64,000 nt of DNA from an uncultured Clostridia bacterium (GTDB taxonomy: Bacteria; Bacillota; Clostridia; Christensenellales; Borkfalkiaceae): positions 1 to 64,000 of the forward strand of contig CALVMB010000005.1 in NCBI GenBank assembly GCA_944341895.1, in the 5' to 3' direction. Below the pieces are notes generated by a model that saw only the letters and a program-made list of their open reading frames with translations, was not told the DNA's origin and searched no databases. The position numbers and the translations under genes were made by a program. This document shows, in pieces, positions 43,328-51,082 of this stretch. Numbering within the stretch: position 1 is the stretch's first letter; every line of letters begins with the position of its first letter.

Positions 43328-43417
43328 CAAGCAAAATTTCAGCGGAGACGGAACTTTCCGCCAAGCAGAATTCCGCGGAGACGGAACTTTCCGCACAAGC
43401 AGAATTCCGCGGAGACA
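43328..43417. repeat. Three 34-bp tandem repeats
   Basis: Units begin CAAGCA(G/A)AATT at 43328, 43362 and 43396. The first two are full length, each carrying a GCGGA...TCCGC dyad, and the third diverges after about 20 bp. They lie directly upstream of the NUDIX operon promoter. There are no spacers and no CRISPR features. Confidence 0.88.
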
Positions 43418-43449
43418 GGTCGCCCTCCGAAGGACGGGCGTCCAAAATA

Positions 43450-43463
43450 TGTTAACGCTACCA
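43450..43463. promoter_or_regulatory. LacI-type operator-like box
   Basis: TGTTAACGCTACCA, near-palindromic around a central CG, matching the boxes at 43524 and 44680. It is probably bound by the adjacent LacI regulator. Confidence 0.6.
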
Positions 43464-43483
43464 TTTATTGGCCGAAATATCGC

Positions 43484-43521
43484 CCGTTTCCGTATTCGGA
43501 ACGACATCGGAAACGGTTTTT
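43484..43521 (+). terminator. Terminator-like hairpin between two LacI boxes
   Basis: CCGTTTCCG (43484-43492) pairs with CGGAAACGG (43508-43516) and is followed on the plus strand by TTTTT. No plus-strand gene precedes it, so its role is unclear. Confidence 0.5.
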
Positions 43522-43523
43522 CC

Positions 43524-43537
43524 TGTTAGCGGTAACA
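43524..43537. promoter_or_regulatory. LacI-type operator-like box
   Basis: TGTTAGCGGTAACA, a near-perfect palindrome 74 bp from the box at 43450. The pair could support looping. Confidence 0.65.
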
Positions 43538-43662
43538 TTTTAAGGGCAAAAAATAGCCTTCCACTGCGAAAGTCGCATACGGTCGGCACATCTTTGCAAC
43601 AGTCTGCCGCCCGAAAGCGGCCGCGTATTTTCGTTGTATCGCCGCGGCGGGCGGCTCTGCTT

Positions 43663-44622
43663 TCAGGCGCGCCGCGTGGAAGAATGTTCGACGATCTCCG
43701 GAACAATGTACGTTCCCTGTGCGGGCGCATTTCCGCGCAGAATGTCGATCATCATGTCGGCGAGTTTGATGCCCACCTCATAAATGGGCTGGCGGACGGT
43801 GGTGATGTGCGGATGGGCGATCTTTTCATACCCCAGCCCGTCGAATCCGGTGACGAGTACCTTTGCGGGAACGGAAACGCCCGCCTCGTTCAGCGCGCGG
43901 ATGCAGCCGATGGCGAGCAGATCGCTCGCACATTCGATGGCGTCGGGCGCGGCGCCCGCTTCGAGCAGGCTTTTGGTGCTCTTGTACCCGAACGATTCCT
44001 TGTTGTCGCACATGCGCACCAGCGCTTCGTCGTACCCCGCCCCTTCCGCGTTCACGCAGTCGCGGTAAGCGGACCAGCGTTCATGCCCGTAGCGCTTGTC
44101 CTGGCTGACGCCGATATACGCGATGCGGCGGCAGCCTTTGCCGAGCAGAAACCTCGTCATGTCGTACGAACCGCGGTAATTATCCACGTCCACCCAGTTC
44201 GCCGTTTCGCGGTTGTTGCCGAAGATGACGAGCGGCTTTTTCTTGAAACTTGCCAGCACGTTCTCCTCGGAAAGCGTCAGGCCGATGGCGATGATGCCGT
44301 CGCACGATTCGTCCGTATACAGGCGGCGGCTGAGCAGAAAGGAATAGCCGTGTTCGCCCAGGCGCTCGCCCAGCGATGCCACCGACAGCTGCACAAACGG
44401 ATGCAAAACTTCCAGATCGGGGGAAATGTAGACGTAAATGATGCTTGTGCACTTTTTTGCAAGCGACTTTGCGACGCTGTTCGGGGAATAATTCATCTCC
44501 TCCACCGCGTGCTGAATGATCTCGCGCGTCTGCGGCTTTACGCGGCTCGGGTCATTGAAATACCGCGAGACCGTCATGGAAGAAAACCCCGTCTTTTTTG
44601 CTATATCGCCGATCGTTGGCAT
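43663..44622 (-). CDS. LacI family transcriptional regulator
   Basis: A 319-aa regulator. The helix-turn-helix MPTIGDIAKKTGFSSMTVSRYFNDPSRV is at the N-terminus, followed by a hinge (NYSPNSVAKSLAKK) and a periplasmic-binding-protein-like sugar sensor (about 60-319). Start 44622 is the canonical MPTI; a GTG three codons upstream is possible. Its own promoter carries a box at the transcription start, and two more boxes lie beyond its 3' end, before the GH3 operon. It likely controls both. The inducer sugar is unknown. Confidence 0.93.
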   Translation of the reverse strand: MPTIGDIAKKTGFSSMTVSRYFNDPSRVKPQTREIIQHAVEEMNYSPNSVAKSLAKKCTSIIYVYISPDLEVLHPFVQLSVASLGERLGEHGYSFLLSRRLYTDESCDGIIAIGLTLSEENVLASFKKKPLVIFGNNRETANWVDVDNYRGSYDMTRFLLGKGCRRIAYIGVSQDKRYGHERWSAYRDCVNAEGAGYDEALVRMCDNKESFGYKSTKSLLEAGAAPDAIECASDLLAIGCIRALNEAGVSVPAKVLVTGFDGLGYEKIAHPHITTVRQPIYEVGIKLADMMIDILRGNAPAQGTYIVPEIVEHSSTRRA

Positions 44623-44679
44623 ATTCCCCACCCTTTCCCGTCATCGGGCGCATATGCCGCCGATGAAACAAATTGTCAG

Positions 44680-44693
44680 TGTTATCGCTAACA
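44680..44693. promoter_or_regulatory. LacI-type operator at the lacI promoter
   Basis: TGTTATCGCTAACA centred just downstream of the -10 box of the regulator's promoter, fitting autoregulation. Confidence 0.72.
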
Positions 44694-44705
44694 TTTACAT
44701 TTTCA

Positions 44706-44733
44706 ATTATAGACTCCGATTTTTGTTTGTCAA
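44706..44733 (-). promoter_or_regulatory. Sigma-A promoter of the LacI gene
   Basis: TTGACA (44733-44728), 16-bp spacer, TATAAT (44711-44706). Confidence 0.88.
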
Positions 44734-45016
44734 GACTTTTTGATGAAAAAATAAAAAATTTTTTCACCCGCCGCGTACCGCCCGACGCACACCGCGCAAG
44801 CCTGCCCTGTAACCTTGCCTCGCAGGACACACCCTGTGCGCCGCCGTCTGCCGCACATTGCCGCAAAAAACTCGTCTCATCGCCGCAAAAAACTCATCTC
44901 AGCGCCGCGGAACGACAAATGCGGGTCCGCAGAATTGCGGACCCGCACGTTTTTCAACTCATGCGCGGGGCGGCAGACCGTCCCGCGCATTGCACCGCCC
45001 GTAGGGCGTGTTCCGT
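44734..45016. other. Gap between the LacI promoter and the membrane protein gene
   Basis: It holds a tandem repeat of 2 x 22 bp (about 44860-44903, core GCCGCAAAAAACTC) and a hairpin TGCGGGTCCGCA-GAAT-TGCGGACCCGCA (44920-44947) with TTTTT on the plus side and TTTGTCG on the minus side. The hairpin is probably the terminator of the LytTR operon. No gene is seen. Confidence 0.65.
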
Positions 45017-46033
45017 TCACAGCCGTTTTTCCTTTTCCGCCTGCGCCTGTCCCCGCTGCCCGTGTGCCGCGAGAATGCAGGCTTCGGCATCGGCATGGCG
45101 CGCACTGCGGATGCGCAAAGCGAACCGAACATCGGCGCCGCATGCGACGGAAAACACCTCGGGCGGGAATGCGCCGCGCGGCTTGCCTTCCAAAAGCAGA
45201 GAGATCTCTTTGCGGGCGCGCACATACACAACGAAACGGCGCAGCACTTCCCCGCCCTGCAAAATCAGCCAGATCCCCAGCACGAACGCCGCAATGCCGA
45301 AGGCCAGGCTGCGTTCCAGCGCACCTGCAAAGTTGCAGAGATAAGGCAGATATGCCCAGGGTGCCGCCGCCGAAAGGTACAGCGCGGACGGCCCCGCCGT
45401 CCACAGCGGCGCGCGCTTGCCCGTCACGGCGCCGCGCGCCAGCAGTACGAGAAGAGCCAGCGGCACCGAAAAGACGAGCGCGATCAGCCACAGCCGCCAC
45501 AGCGCGTCTGCGCTGTCCGTGCGGTAAACGCCCCACGCCGCAAACGCGACCGTCGCGCCCGCCGCCGCTGTCCAGACGTCGAATGGCACGGGCGCGAGCG
45601 GCGCCGCGGGAAGACGCTTCCGACGGCGGTACAGGCGCGCCGCGCCGCCCGCGAGCACGCCGTACACCGCCGCCTGCACGATGCCGACGGACAAAAAGCC
45701 CGCGTCCTCCCCGATCGCCGTACAGAAATACCGTCCCGCCCCGCCGAGCGCATGGGTGAACAGTTCGTACAGGAACTGAAAGACAAACGCCGCCGCGGCG
45801 ATGACAAACAGCGTCAGCCCGATGCGGCGCACCGCGCAAAAGAACCTCGGACAGGCGCGCAGTTTGCGTTCCCAAACAAAAAAGCCGACCGCGCACAGGC
45901 AGAGCGCGAGCGCCGCCGCCGCGAGCAAAGCGAGCCCGAACACGAACAGCGGGCGCGCCGTGAGCGCGGGACCGGAAACGGGAACAAAGATCTCCTCGTC
46001 TATCGAGACGGACAACATCAATATCGTATCCAT
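45017..46033 (-). CDS. Hypothetical multi-pass membrane protein paired with LytTR regulator
   Basis: A 338-aa protein. Seven or so hydrophobic helices alternate with Arg-rich loops (for example LALLAAAALALCLCAVGFFVW, LFVIAAAAFVFQFLYELF, LALLVLLARGAV, FGIAAFVLGIWLIL). A cytoplasmic C-terminal tail of about 80 residues follows. I do not recognise the family. ATG 46033 overlaps the LytTR gene by 16 nt and has AAAGGAG inside that gene, so expression is coupled. By analogy with LytTR/membrane-inhibitor pairs it may hold the regulator at the membrane. Confidence 0.75.
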   Translation of the reverse strand: MDTILMLSVSIDEEIFVPVSGPALTARPLFVFGLALLAAAALALCLCAVGFFVWERKLRACPRFFCAVRRIGLTLFVIAAAAFVFQFLYELFTHALGGAGRYFCTAIGEDAGFLSVGIVQAAVYGVLAGGAARLYRRRKRLPAAPLAPVPFDVWTAAAGATVAFAAWGVYRTDSADALWRLWLIALVFSVPLALLVLLARGAVTGKRAPLWTAGPSALYLSAAAPWAYLPYLCNFAGALERSLAFGIAAFVLGIWLILQGGEVLRRFVVYVRARKEISLLLEGKPRGAFPPEVFSVACGADVRFALRIRSARHADAEACILAAHGQRGQAQAEKEKRL

Positions 46034-46467
46034 GACCGGATCGCTCCTTTGAACAATGAAAAATACGAGCGGGTGACGGTGACCTGTTTGCCGTTTTCCA
46101 GCGTCAGAAAACACCTGCCCGCGAGATAGGCGCTGCGCCGCACCACCGCGCCGAGATTGACGATGACGGACTGACTGATGCGGCAAAACCGTGCGGAAGG
46201 GAGCAGTTTTTCCATCTCCGCGAGGGAGGTGCGCGTCACATGCGTGCCGCCGCGGGTATGGACGTAGATGTCATGCCCGAAACTTTCCACGAAGAGCACT
46301 TCCGCAAAATCGACGTACACGGTTTCGCCCGCCACGTTCACCGCGAGTTTTTCCGCCCGCACCTCGACCAGCAGATATTCGCCCTCCGCCTCATATTCCC
46401 GCAGAACGCGCAACGCCTCTTCCAGTTGCCGCCCGTGTTCCGCGGGACCAAGAAATCGGATGTTCAT
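46018..46467 (-). CDS. LytTR domain DNA-binding regulator
   Basis: A 149-aa protein with no receiver domain. A short N-terminal part precedes a LytTR domain (about 45-149; VYVDFAEVLFVESFGHDIYVHTR, ARFCRISQSVIVNLGAV, LENGKQVTVTRSYFSLFKGAI). Such stand-alone LytTR proteins are usually controlled by a membrane partner encoded next to them, as here. AAAGGAG precedes the ATG. Confidence 0.9.
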   Translation of the reverse strand: MNIRFLGPAEHGRQLEEALRVLREYEAEGEYLLVEVRAEKLAVNVAGETVYVDFAEVLFVESFGHDIYVHTRGGTHVTRTSLAEMEKLLPSARFCRISQSVIVNLGAVVRRSAYLAGRCFLTLENGKQVTVTRSYFSLFKGAIRSWIRY

Positions 46468-46487
46468 GCATGTTCTCCTTTGCCCGC

Positions 46488-46516
46488 ATTATACCAACCC
46501 GCCGCCGCAAATGCAA
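46488..46516 (-). promoter_or_regulatory. Promoter of the LytTR operon
   Basis: TTGCAT (46516-46511), 17-bp spacer, TATAAT (46493-46488). Confidence 0.8.
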
Positions 46517-46636
46517 CGGGTTTGCGCAAAATGCACTTGCGGAGCCGCGTTCGGCACCCTTCTCCGAAAAAGCGGAGGTCCTGTTCTGCCTGCGCCGCGC
46601 AAAATGCGCGGACGGTCGGTTTTTTCGCAAAAGAAA

Positions 46637-46665
46637 TTGAAAAATGCGCCGTTTTGTGATATACT
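46637..46665 (+). promoter_or_regulatory. Sigma-A promoter of rsmD
   Basis: TTGAAA (46637-46642), 17-bp spacer, TATACT (46660-46665). A 70-nt leader follows. A CCGCGCA/TGCGCGG hairpin lies just upstream at 46595-46611. Confidence 0.78.
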
Positions 46666-46738
46666 GTGAAACAAGCCGAAACGGCGTTCTACCGCCAAGC
46701 GGGAAACGTACGGACGCCGCGGCCGAGGAGGCATTGCT

Positions 46739-47287
46739 ATGCGAGTCATCAGCGGAACAGCGCGCGGGGTGCACCTGCGCTCTCCCAGCACCGAAGAGAC
46801 GCGGCCGATCACCGACCGCGCCAAGGAAGCGCTGTTCAACATCCTTGCCCCCGTCATCCCCGACTGCCGCTTTCTCGACCTGTTCGCGGGCACGGGCGGC
46901 GTCGGCATCGAAGCGCTCAGCCGCGGCGCCGCGCAGGCGACCTTTCTGGAGATCTCCAAGCCCATTTACGCCGATCTTTTGCGGAACATCGGGCGCGCGC
47001 GGGTACAGAGCGGCGCGGACGCGCGCAACGGCGACGCGTTCCGGTTCCTGAAAGAGGAAAGGCGGCTGACCTTCGACATTATTTTCGTCGCCCCGCCGCA
47101 GTGGAAGAATATGTGCCAGCAGGCGATGGACGCGCTTACACAAAACCTGCATCTTTTGGCGAAGGGCGGCATCGTGATCACCCAGCACGACCCCGCGGAA
47201 ACGGTGAACGCGGATCCCGCCGCCCTCACCGAATACGACAAGCGCATCTACGGCGGCGTGCAGTTCAATTTTTTCCGCCGCCCGTAA
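46739..47287 (+). CDS. rsmD: 16S rRNA (guanine966-N2)-methyltransferase RsmD
   Basis: A 182-aa SAM-dependent methyltransferase. It starts MRVISGTARGVHL, with the RPITDRAKEALFNIL segment and SAM motif FLDLFAGTGGVGIEALSRGA. The catalytic motif IV reads VAPPQ instead of the common DPPY; this variant also occurs in other lineages. GAGGAGG precedes the ATG. The partner coaD often found next to rsmD is absent. Confidence 0.92.
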   Translation: MRVISGTARGVHLRSPSTEETRPITDRAKEALFNILAPVIPDCRFLDLFAGTGGVGIEALSRGAAQATFLEISKPIYADLLRNIGRARVQSGADARNGDAFRFLKEERRLTFDIIFVAPPQWKNMCQQAMDALTQNLHLLAKGGIVITQHDPAETVNADPAALTEYDKRIYGGVQFNFFRRP

Positions 47288-47345
47288 ATCAAAGGCCCGT
47301 TCCGGACGCCTCGCCGCACAGCCGTCGCAAAATCCGCATTTCCTC

Positions 47346-47374
47346 TTGCGCATGCCGTTCGTCTGTTGTATAAT
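47346..47374 (+). promoter_or_regulatory. Orphan sigma-A-like promoter
   Basis: TTGCGC (47346-47351), 17-bp spacer, perfect TATAAT (47369-47374). No recognisable gene follows before a strong hairpin at 47441. Confidence 0.5.
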
Positions 47375-47440
47375 GATATTAAAAACGATTTATCTTTCCG
47401 CCCCGCCGAACGGGAGCGGAAAGCGCGACCTCTGCGCAAC

Positions 47441-47474
47441 GGAACGCGGGGCGGCAAATGCCGCCCCGCGTTCC
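47441..47474. repeat. 16-bp perfect inverted repeat
   Basis: GGAACGCGGGGCGGCA and its complement flank AA. A U-tract is absent on both sides. It lies between the orphan promoter and the truncated clostripain-like gene. Confidence 0.8.
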
Positions 47475-47494
47475 ATTCTGTCCGCCGCGCCTCT

Positions 47495-48481
47495 TTACGC
47501 CACCGAAAAAGCGGCTTCGCCCGCGTCGAACACCTGATTATAAATGTCGTATGCCGTCGCCGCGCAGGTATATTGCCCTGCGGCGAGCGGCACCCTGTTC
47601 AGCCGAAAATCCGCGCCGACCACGGCAGTCCCTGCGTCAAACGTGTCCCGCACGGCGCCGTCTTCCCCGATCTCGCGGCGCATCGCCTGCAACTCGTCCC
47701 CTTCCTGCAAGTCGTACAGCCCCGTATCGTCGCCGTCATAGGCAATGCCCAGGATGAGCGTCTGCCCGTCCTCGGGAAAGTACGCAAACCACAGTTGCGC
47801 CCAACAAAAATTGACCGTAACGGGCATGCTGTACAGCAGGCAGTCCGCAAATGCGGCGGCGATCTCGCAGTACGCGGTCTCGCCTTCCGCGATCCCCCAC
47901 ACATACTGCGGCACGAACCGCACGGAAGAACTCGTCGCGGAACAATCGACGGCATCGGAGCCGAGCACCGCCGTTTTGCCGTCCTCTTCGCGGTACAGCG
48001 TGTATTCGACGGCACCGAGGTAGTTGACCGAAGAACGAGTGACGGTAAAATACAGCCCCGCGTCCGAAGAGGTGAGGTACTGTTCGAACGCGACGGTATG
48101 CTGTTCGCGCTCGTTGTAAAACGCCTGCAGATATCGTTCGTAGCCGTCCAGCGAAGCGACGGCGGAATACGCGGCGAAGTCGCCCCCGCCTTTCAGGGGA
48201 AAATAGACGCTCAGCCCCGTCGCGTTTTTGTGCAGGTCGCCCGCGACGGCGGAAATGCAGTCGGACGGCCATTCCAGACCGTATGCGCCGAAGAGATTGC
48301 CCAGATCGTACAGATCGTACGAGCTCCCCTCTCCGCTGCTCGAACCGAACGCATCGCCTGCATTGAGCGCGTCGATGACGGTGCGCGGCCGTTGGTCCGC
48401 CTCCAGCCTTTTGACCAGTTCGGCAAAAGCCGTGCGGCAACAAGTACCTGTGCCGCGCAGGACGCCTCCGCCAAAAAGCAT
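47495..48481 (-). pseudogene. N-terminally truncated clostripain-family (C11) protein
   Basis: A 328-aa frame whose sequence from FAELVKRLEADQR onward matches the C-terminal part of clostripain-like C11 cysteine peptidases (YDLYDLGNLFGAYGLEWPSD, HKNATGLSVYFPLKGGG). The N-terminal catalytic half with the His-Cys dyad and the signal peptide are missing; residues before FAELV look unrelated. A TTGCGG-17-TATAAT promoter (48497-48525) lies directly upstream, so the fragment could still be transcribed, but there is no good ribosome binding site. I read it as a decaying gene. Confidence 0.72.
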
Positions 48482-48496
48482 GGATTCAAGGATCTG

Positions 48497-48525
48497 ATTA
48501 TACCATATCGCGCGCCGATCCGCAA
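48497..48525 (-). promoter_or_regulatory. Promoter-like sequence upstream of the C11 fragment
   Basis: TTGCGG (48525-48520), 17-bp spacer, TATAAT (48502-48497). Confidence 0.55.
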
Positions 48526-48588
48526 TATTTTTGACGGGGTTTTGCCCGAATCCTCTTCGGTGATGTGCAGAAACATTTCCCAAGGGCA

Positions 48589-48615
48589 GAGCCCGCAGGC
48601 ATAGCCTGCGGGCTC
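48589..48615. terminator. Hairpin after the 809-aa surface protein gene
   Basis: GAGCCCGCAGGC-ATA-GCCTGCGGGCTC, 16 bases past the stop. The U-tract is poor, so its efficiency is uncertain; it probably marks the end of the long carbohydrate operon. Confidence 0.55.
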
Positions 48616-48630
48616 CGTTATGCCGCTCGA

Positions 48631-51060
48631 TCACTGCGGACCTGACTTTTTCTTTTTCAGCAAGAGCGGCACCGCGATTGCCGCTCCGACGACCGCTATT
48701 GCCGCAACGACGATCCCGATCACGGCGCCCGTTCCGAGCCCGCCCGCAGGCGTCTCTTCCCCTGTGCCGTCCGAAGCCGCCGCAAATACGGCTTGCACCG
48801 TCACGTTTTGCGCAGGCATGGTAAACAGCCCCGCATCCTCCAAAACGATATCGGTCCCGTCAGCCGCCGTAACGGTGAGCGACTGAAGCCGATACCCTTC
48901 CTGCGGCACGGCATCCACCCGCACGGGTTCTCCGAATGCCGCGCCGGACGCGACACGGATGCTGCCGCCCGTTGCACTGTCCGCCGTAATGGTATAAATG
49001 ATTGCATTCCACTTGGCATACAGGATCAATTCGCCCGTCCTGTTCTCGACCCGTTCCAGTTCCGTTCCCTGCGCAAAATTGCGCGAAGTATACCATCCTC
49101 CGAACGTATATCCTTCGCGATGCGGGACGGGCAATGCAAACGAATCCTCGACGGTATAACTCTGTTTTGCCTCTGCCGGGTTTTCCCCGCCTTTCAATTC
49201 ATAGACGATCGTATATACCGCCGCCGTCGCTTTCCCGTACAACACGACGTCTGCCGTTATTGTCTGTTCTTCGTCAAACGGCGATTGAAGCGCCGCATCC
49301 GTATACCAATGCTCGTATATATATCCCTGTTGCGCAGGTCGATAGGAGTCAAGCGCAAATTTCTGCATCCCGTCGTTCCCGCAGGAAAGGAACCCGATCG
49401 ATCTGCCGTCCTCCAGCAGCGTGGCGACATACGCATCGATATCGGCGCGGACGCTGACTGTCCCCGAATATCCATCCGCCGCTGCCATGCCCGCCAAATA
49501 ATACTCGCCGTCGTCATAGAACGCGCTCCACGCCACCTTTGCCGTTGCCGTGCCGCCGTCATCAAGAAGGAGCGTCACTTCCCCGTTCCCCGCCTCGACA
49601 TATGCGGCGATCAGATCCGCCTCGTCAGCCGTCCAATCCGCCGACGGAAGTGCGGTTTGTACGTCCGCAACAGCAGGAGAATCGGCAATCCCGACGCCGT
49701 TCGTTCCAGCACAATACGGATAAAACCCCAGATCTTTGACCCAACCGTTGAATCCTTCCTGCCCGGATTCGTTCTGTGCACCGACGGTGAGGCCGTTGAG
49801 ATCGTTCTCCATCGTCCAATTTTCGGCTATGTTGATCTGTCCCGTATAGATCGTGCCCGTCCAGCCGCCAAAAAACGTTCCCGTTGCCGACATCTGCGCG
49901 CGTCTCTGCGTTTTGGAAATATTGACCACGACGTCATACGAGTTTCCGACTTTCAAAGTCGTGATCCATCCGTTGTGGGTAAAAAAGAAATCGTCCGTCG
50001 AACCTTTTCCGCCGTCGTTGATGCAAAGTTTCAGCGCATATCCGCTCGACGCATCCGCTCCCATAAATTCGGTCCGGACGGCAAACCCATTTGTCCACCG
50101 GTCGCCGCAGGTCGTAGACAGAACATACTGCCAACTTTCCCCCGCTTCCGGTATGATCGTGAACCGCAGGGAAAAATCGGTCAGAGAATCGGTAAAGTCC
50201 GGCTCGGTATTGTATTCCTGCATGAACAAGAAAGAATCGGTGCTTTTTCCGCCCGTAAAGCGGATCCCCTTTTCGGCATCGAATTCAGGAGACCGGAATT
50301 GATATCCGAGGCGGATTTCGTTTCCGTTTCCCGTCCGATCGGCAAAAATATCTTCTGCCTCTCCTGCCGTAAAATCATAATACGCCGACATTCTTTCAAA
50401 CGTTGCGTCAAAATACAGCGCCACGTCGCAATATGCGCCGCTGCCGCCGATAACGATCAAAAACTCATCCCCCGCGCGCACATCGTACGCAATTTCGTCG
50501 ATGAACAGGCAAAAATCGTTTTCCGACGCGCCGCTCTGATACAAAATTTCTGTTGCGCTTCCATCGGTCCGATAGACGTCGATCGTGATCTTCCCCCGCT
50601 CTTCGGACGGAGCCTGCGCTCGCTGTGCCACGCCGTATGCCGCCGCGAGGTCGGTATCGTCTGCATAGCGATAAAAATTATATGCCATCCCGCGGAAAGT
50701 CACCCTGCCGCCCGCAAAAGCCTTCCAACGCAAGATCGCGCTGTCCCCGCCCGACGGCACGGCGCGATATCCGTCCGTCCAGCGTGCGGCCTCGGAGGCT
50801 GTTCCTGCCGCATACCCCCCATCGGAAGCAATCATCGGGCGCATCTGCCCGGGCGATCCGAACAGGAGCGTGATCCCGTCTTCCCCCTGATAAGCGGGCG
50901 CAGAAGAAACGGTTCCGTACCCCGCCCCCGTTGGCGCCGTCTGCCGAAAGAACGTGCCGGACGGCGTCTCTTCCGCCGACGCCATGCACACGGACAGTGC
51001 AAGCGCGCAAAGCAAGAACAACACCGATACCGCAACACAACATTTTCTGATATGCTTCAT
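48631..51060 (-). CDS. Membrane-anchored surface protein with LamG-like and InlB B-repeat domains
   Basis: An 809-aa exported protein. In order: signal peptide (1-29); a beta-sandwich module (about 35-215) with FGSPGQMRPM and AILRWKAFAGGRVTFRG; a LamG/concanavalin-like domain (about 225-460; TDFSLRFTIIPEAGESWQYV, ENDLNGLTVGAQN); an InlB B-repeat (about 620-690; YTIVYELKGGENPAEAKQSY then REGYTFGGWYTS); a divergent second repeat; and a C-terminal helix followed by LLLKKKKSGPQ that anchors it in the membrane. No catalytic residues are seen, so a glycan-binding role is inferred from the operon. GAGGGGGG precedes the ATG. Confidence 0.87.
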   Translation of the reverse strand: MKHIRKCCVAVSVLFLLCALALSVCMASAEETPSGTFFRQTAPTGAGYGTVSSAPAYQGEDGITLLFGSPGQMRPMIASDGGYAAGTASEAARWTDGYRAVPSGGDSAILRWKAFAGGRVTFRGMAYNFYRYADDTDLAAAYGVAQRAQAPSEERGKITIDVYRTDGSATEILYQSGASENDFCLFIDEIAYDVRAGDEFLIVIGGSGAYCDVALYFDATFERMSAYYDFTAGEAEDIFADRTGNGNEIRLGYQFRSPEFDAEKGIRFTGGKSTDSFLFMQEYNTEPDFTDSLTDFSLRFTIIPEAGESWQYVLSTTCGDRWTNGFAVRTEFMGADASSGYALKLCINDGGKGSTDDFFFTHNGWITTLKVGNSYDVVVNISKTQRRAQMSATGTFFGGWTGTIYTGQINIAENWTMENDLNGLTVGAQNESGQEGFNGWVKDLGFYPYCAGTNGVGIADSPAVADVQTALPSADWTADEADLIAAYVEAGNGEVTLLLDDGGTATAKVAWSAFYDDGEYYLAGMAAADGYSGTVSVRADIDAYVATLLEDGRSIGFLSCGNDGMQKFALDSYRPAQQGYIYEHWYTDAALQSPFDEEQTITADVVLYGKATAAVYTIVYELKGGENPAEAKQSYTVEDSFALPVPHREGYTFGGWYTSRNFAQGTELERVENRTGELILYAKWNAIIYTITADSATGGSIRVASGAAFGEPVRVDAVPQEGYRLQSLTVTAADGTDIVLEDAGLFTMPAQNVTVQAVFAAASDGTGEETPAGGLGTGAVIGIVVAAIAVVGAAIAVPLLLKKKKSGPQ

Positions 51061-51082
51061 AAATACCCCCCTCTTTTCGTTT

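Noticed and set aside
43328..43417. Possible CRISPR array
   Set aside because: The 34-bp units are head to tail without spacers, and no cas genes are present.
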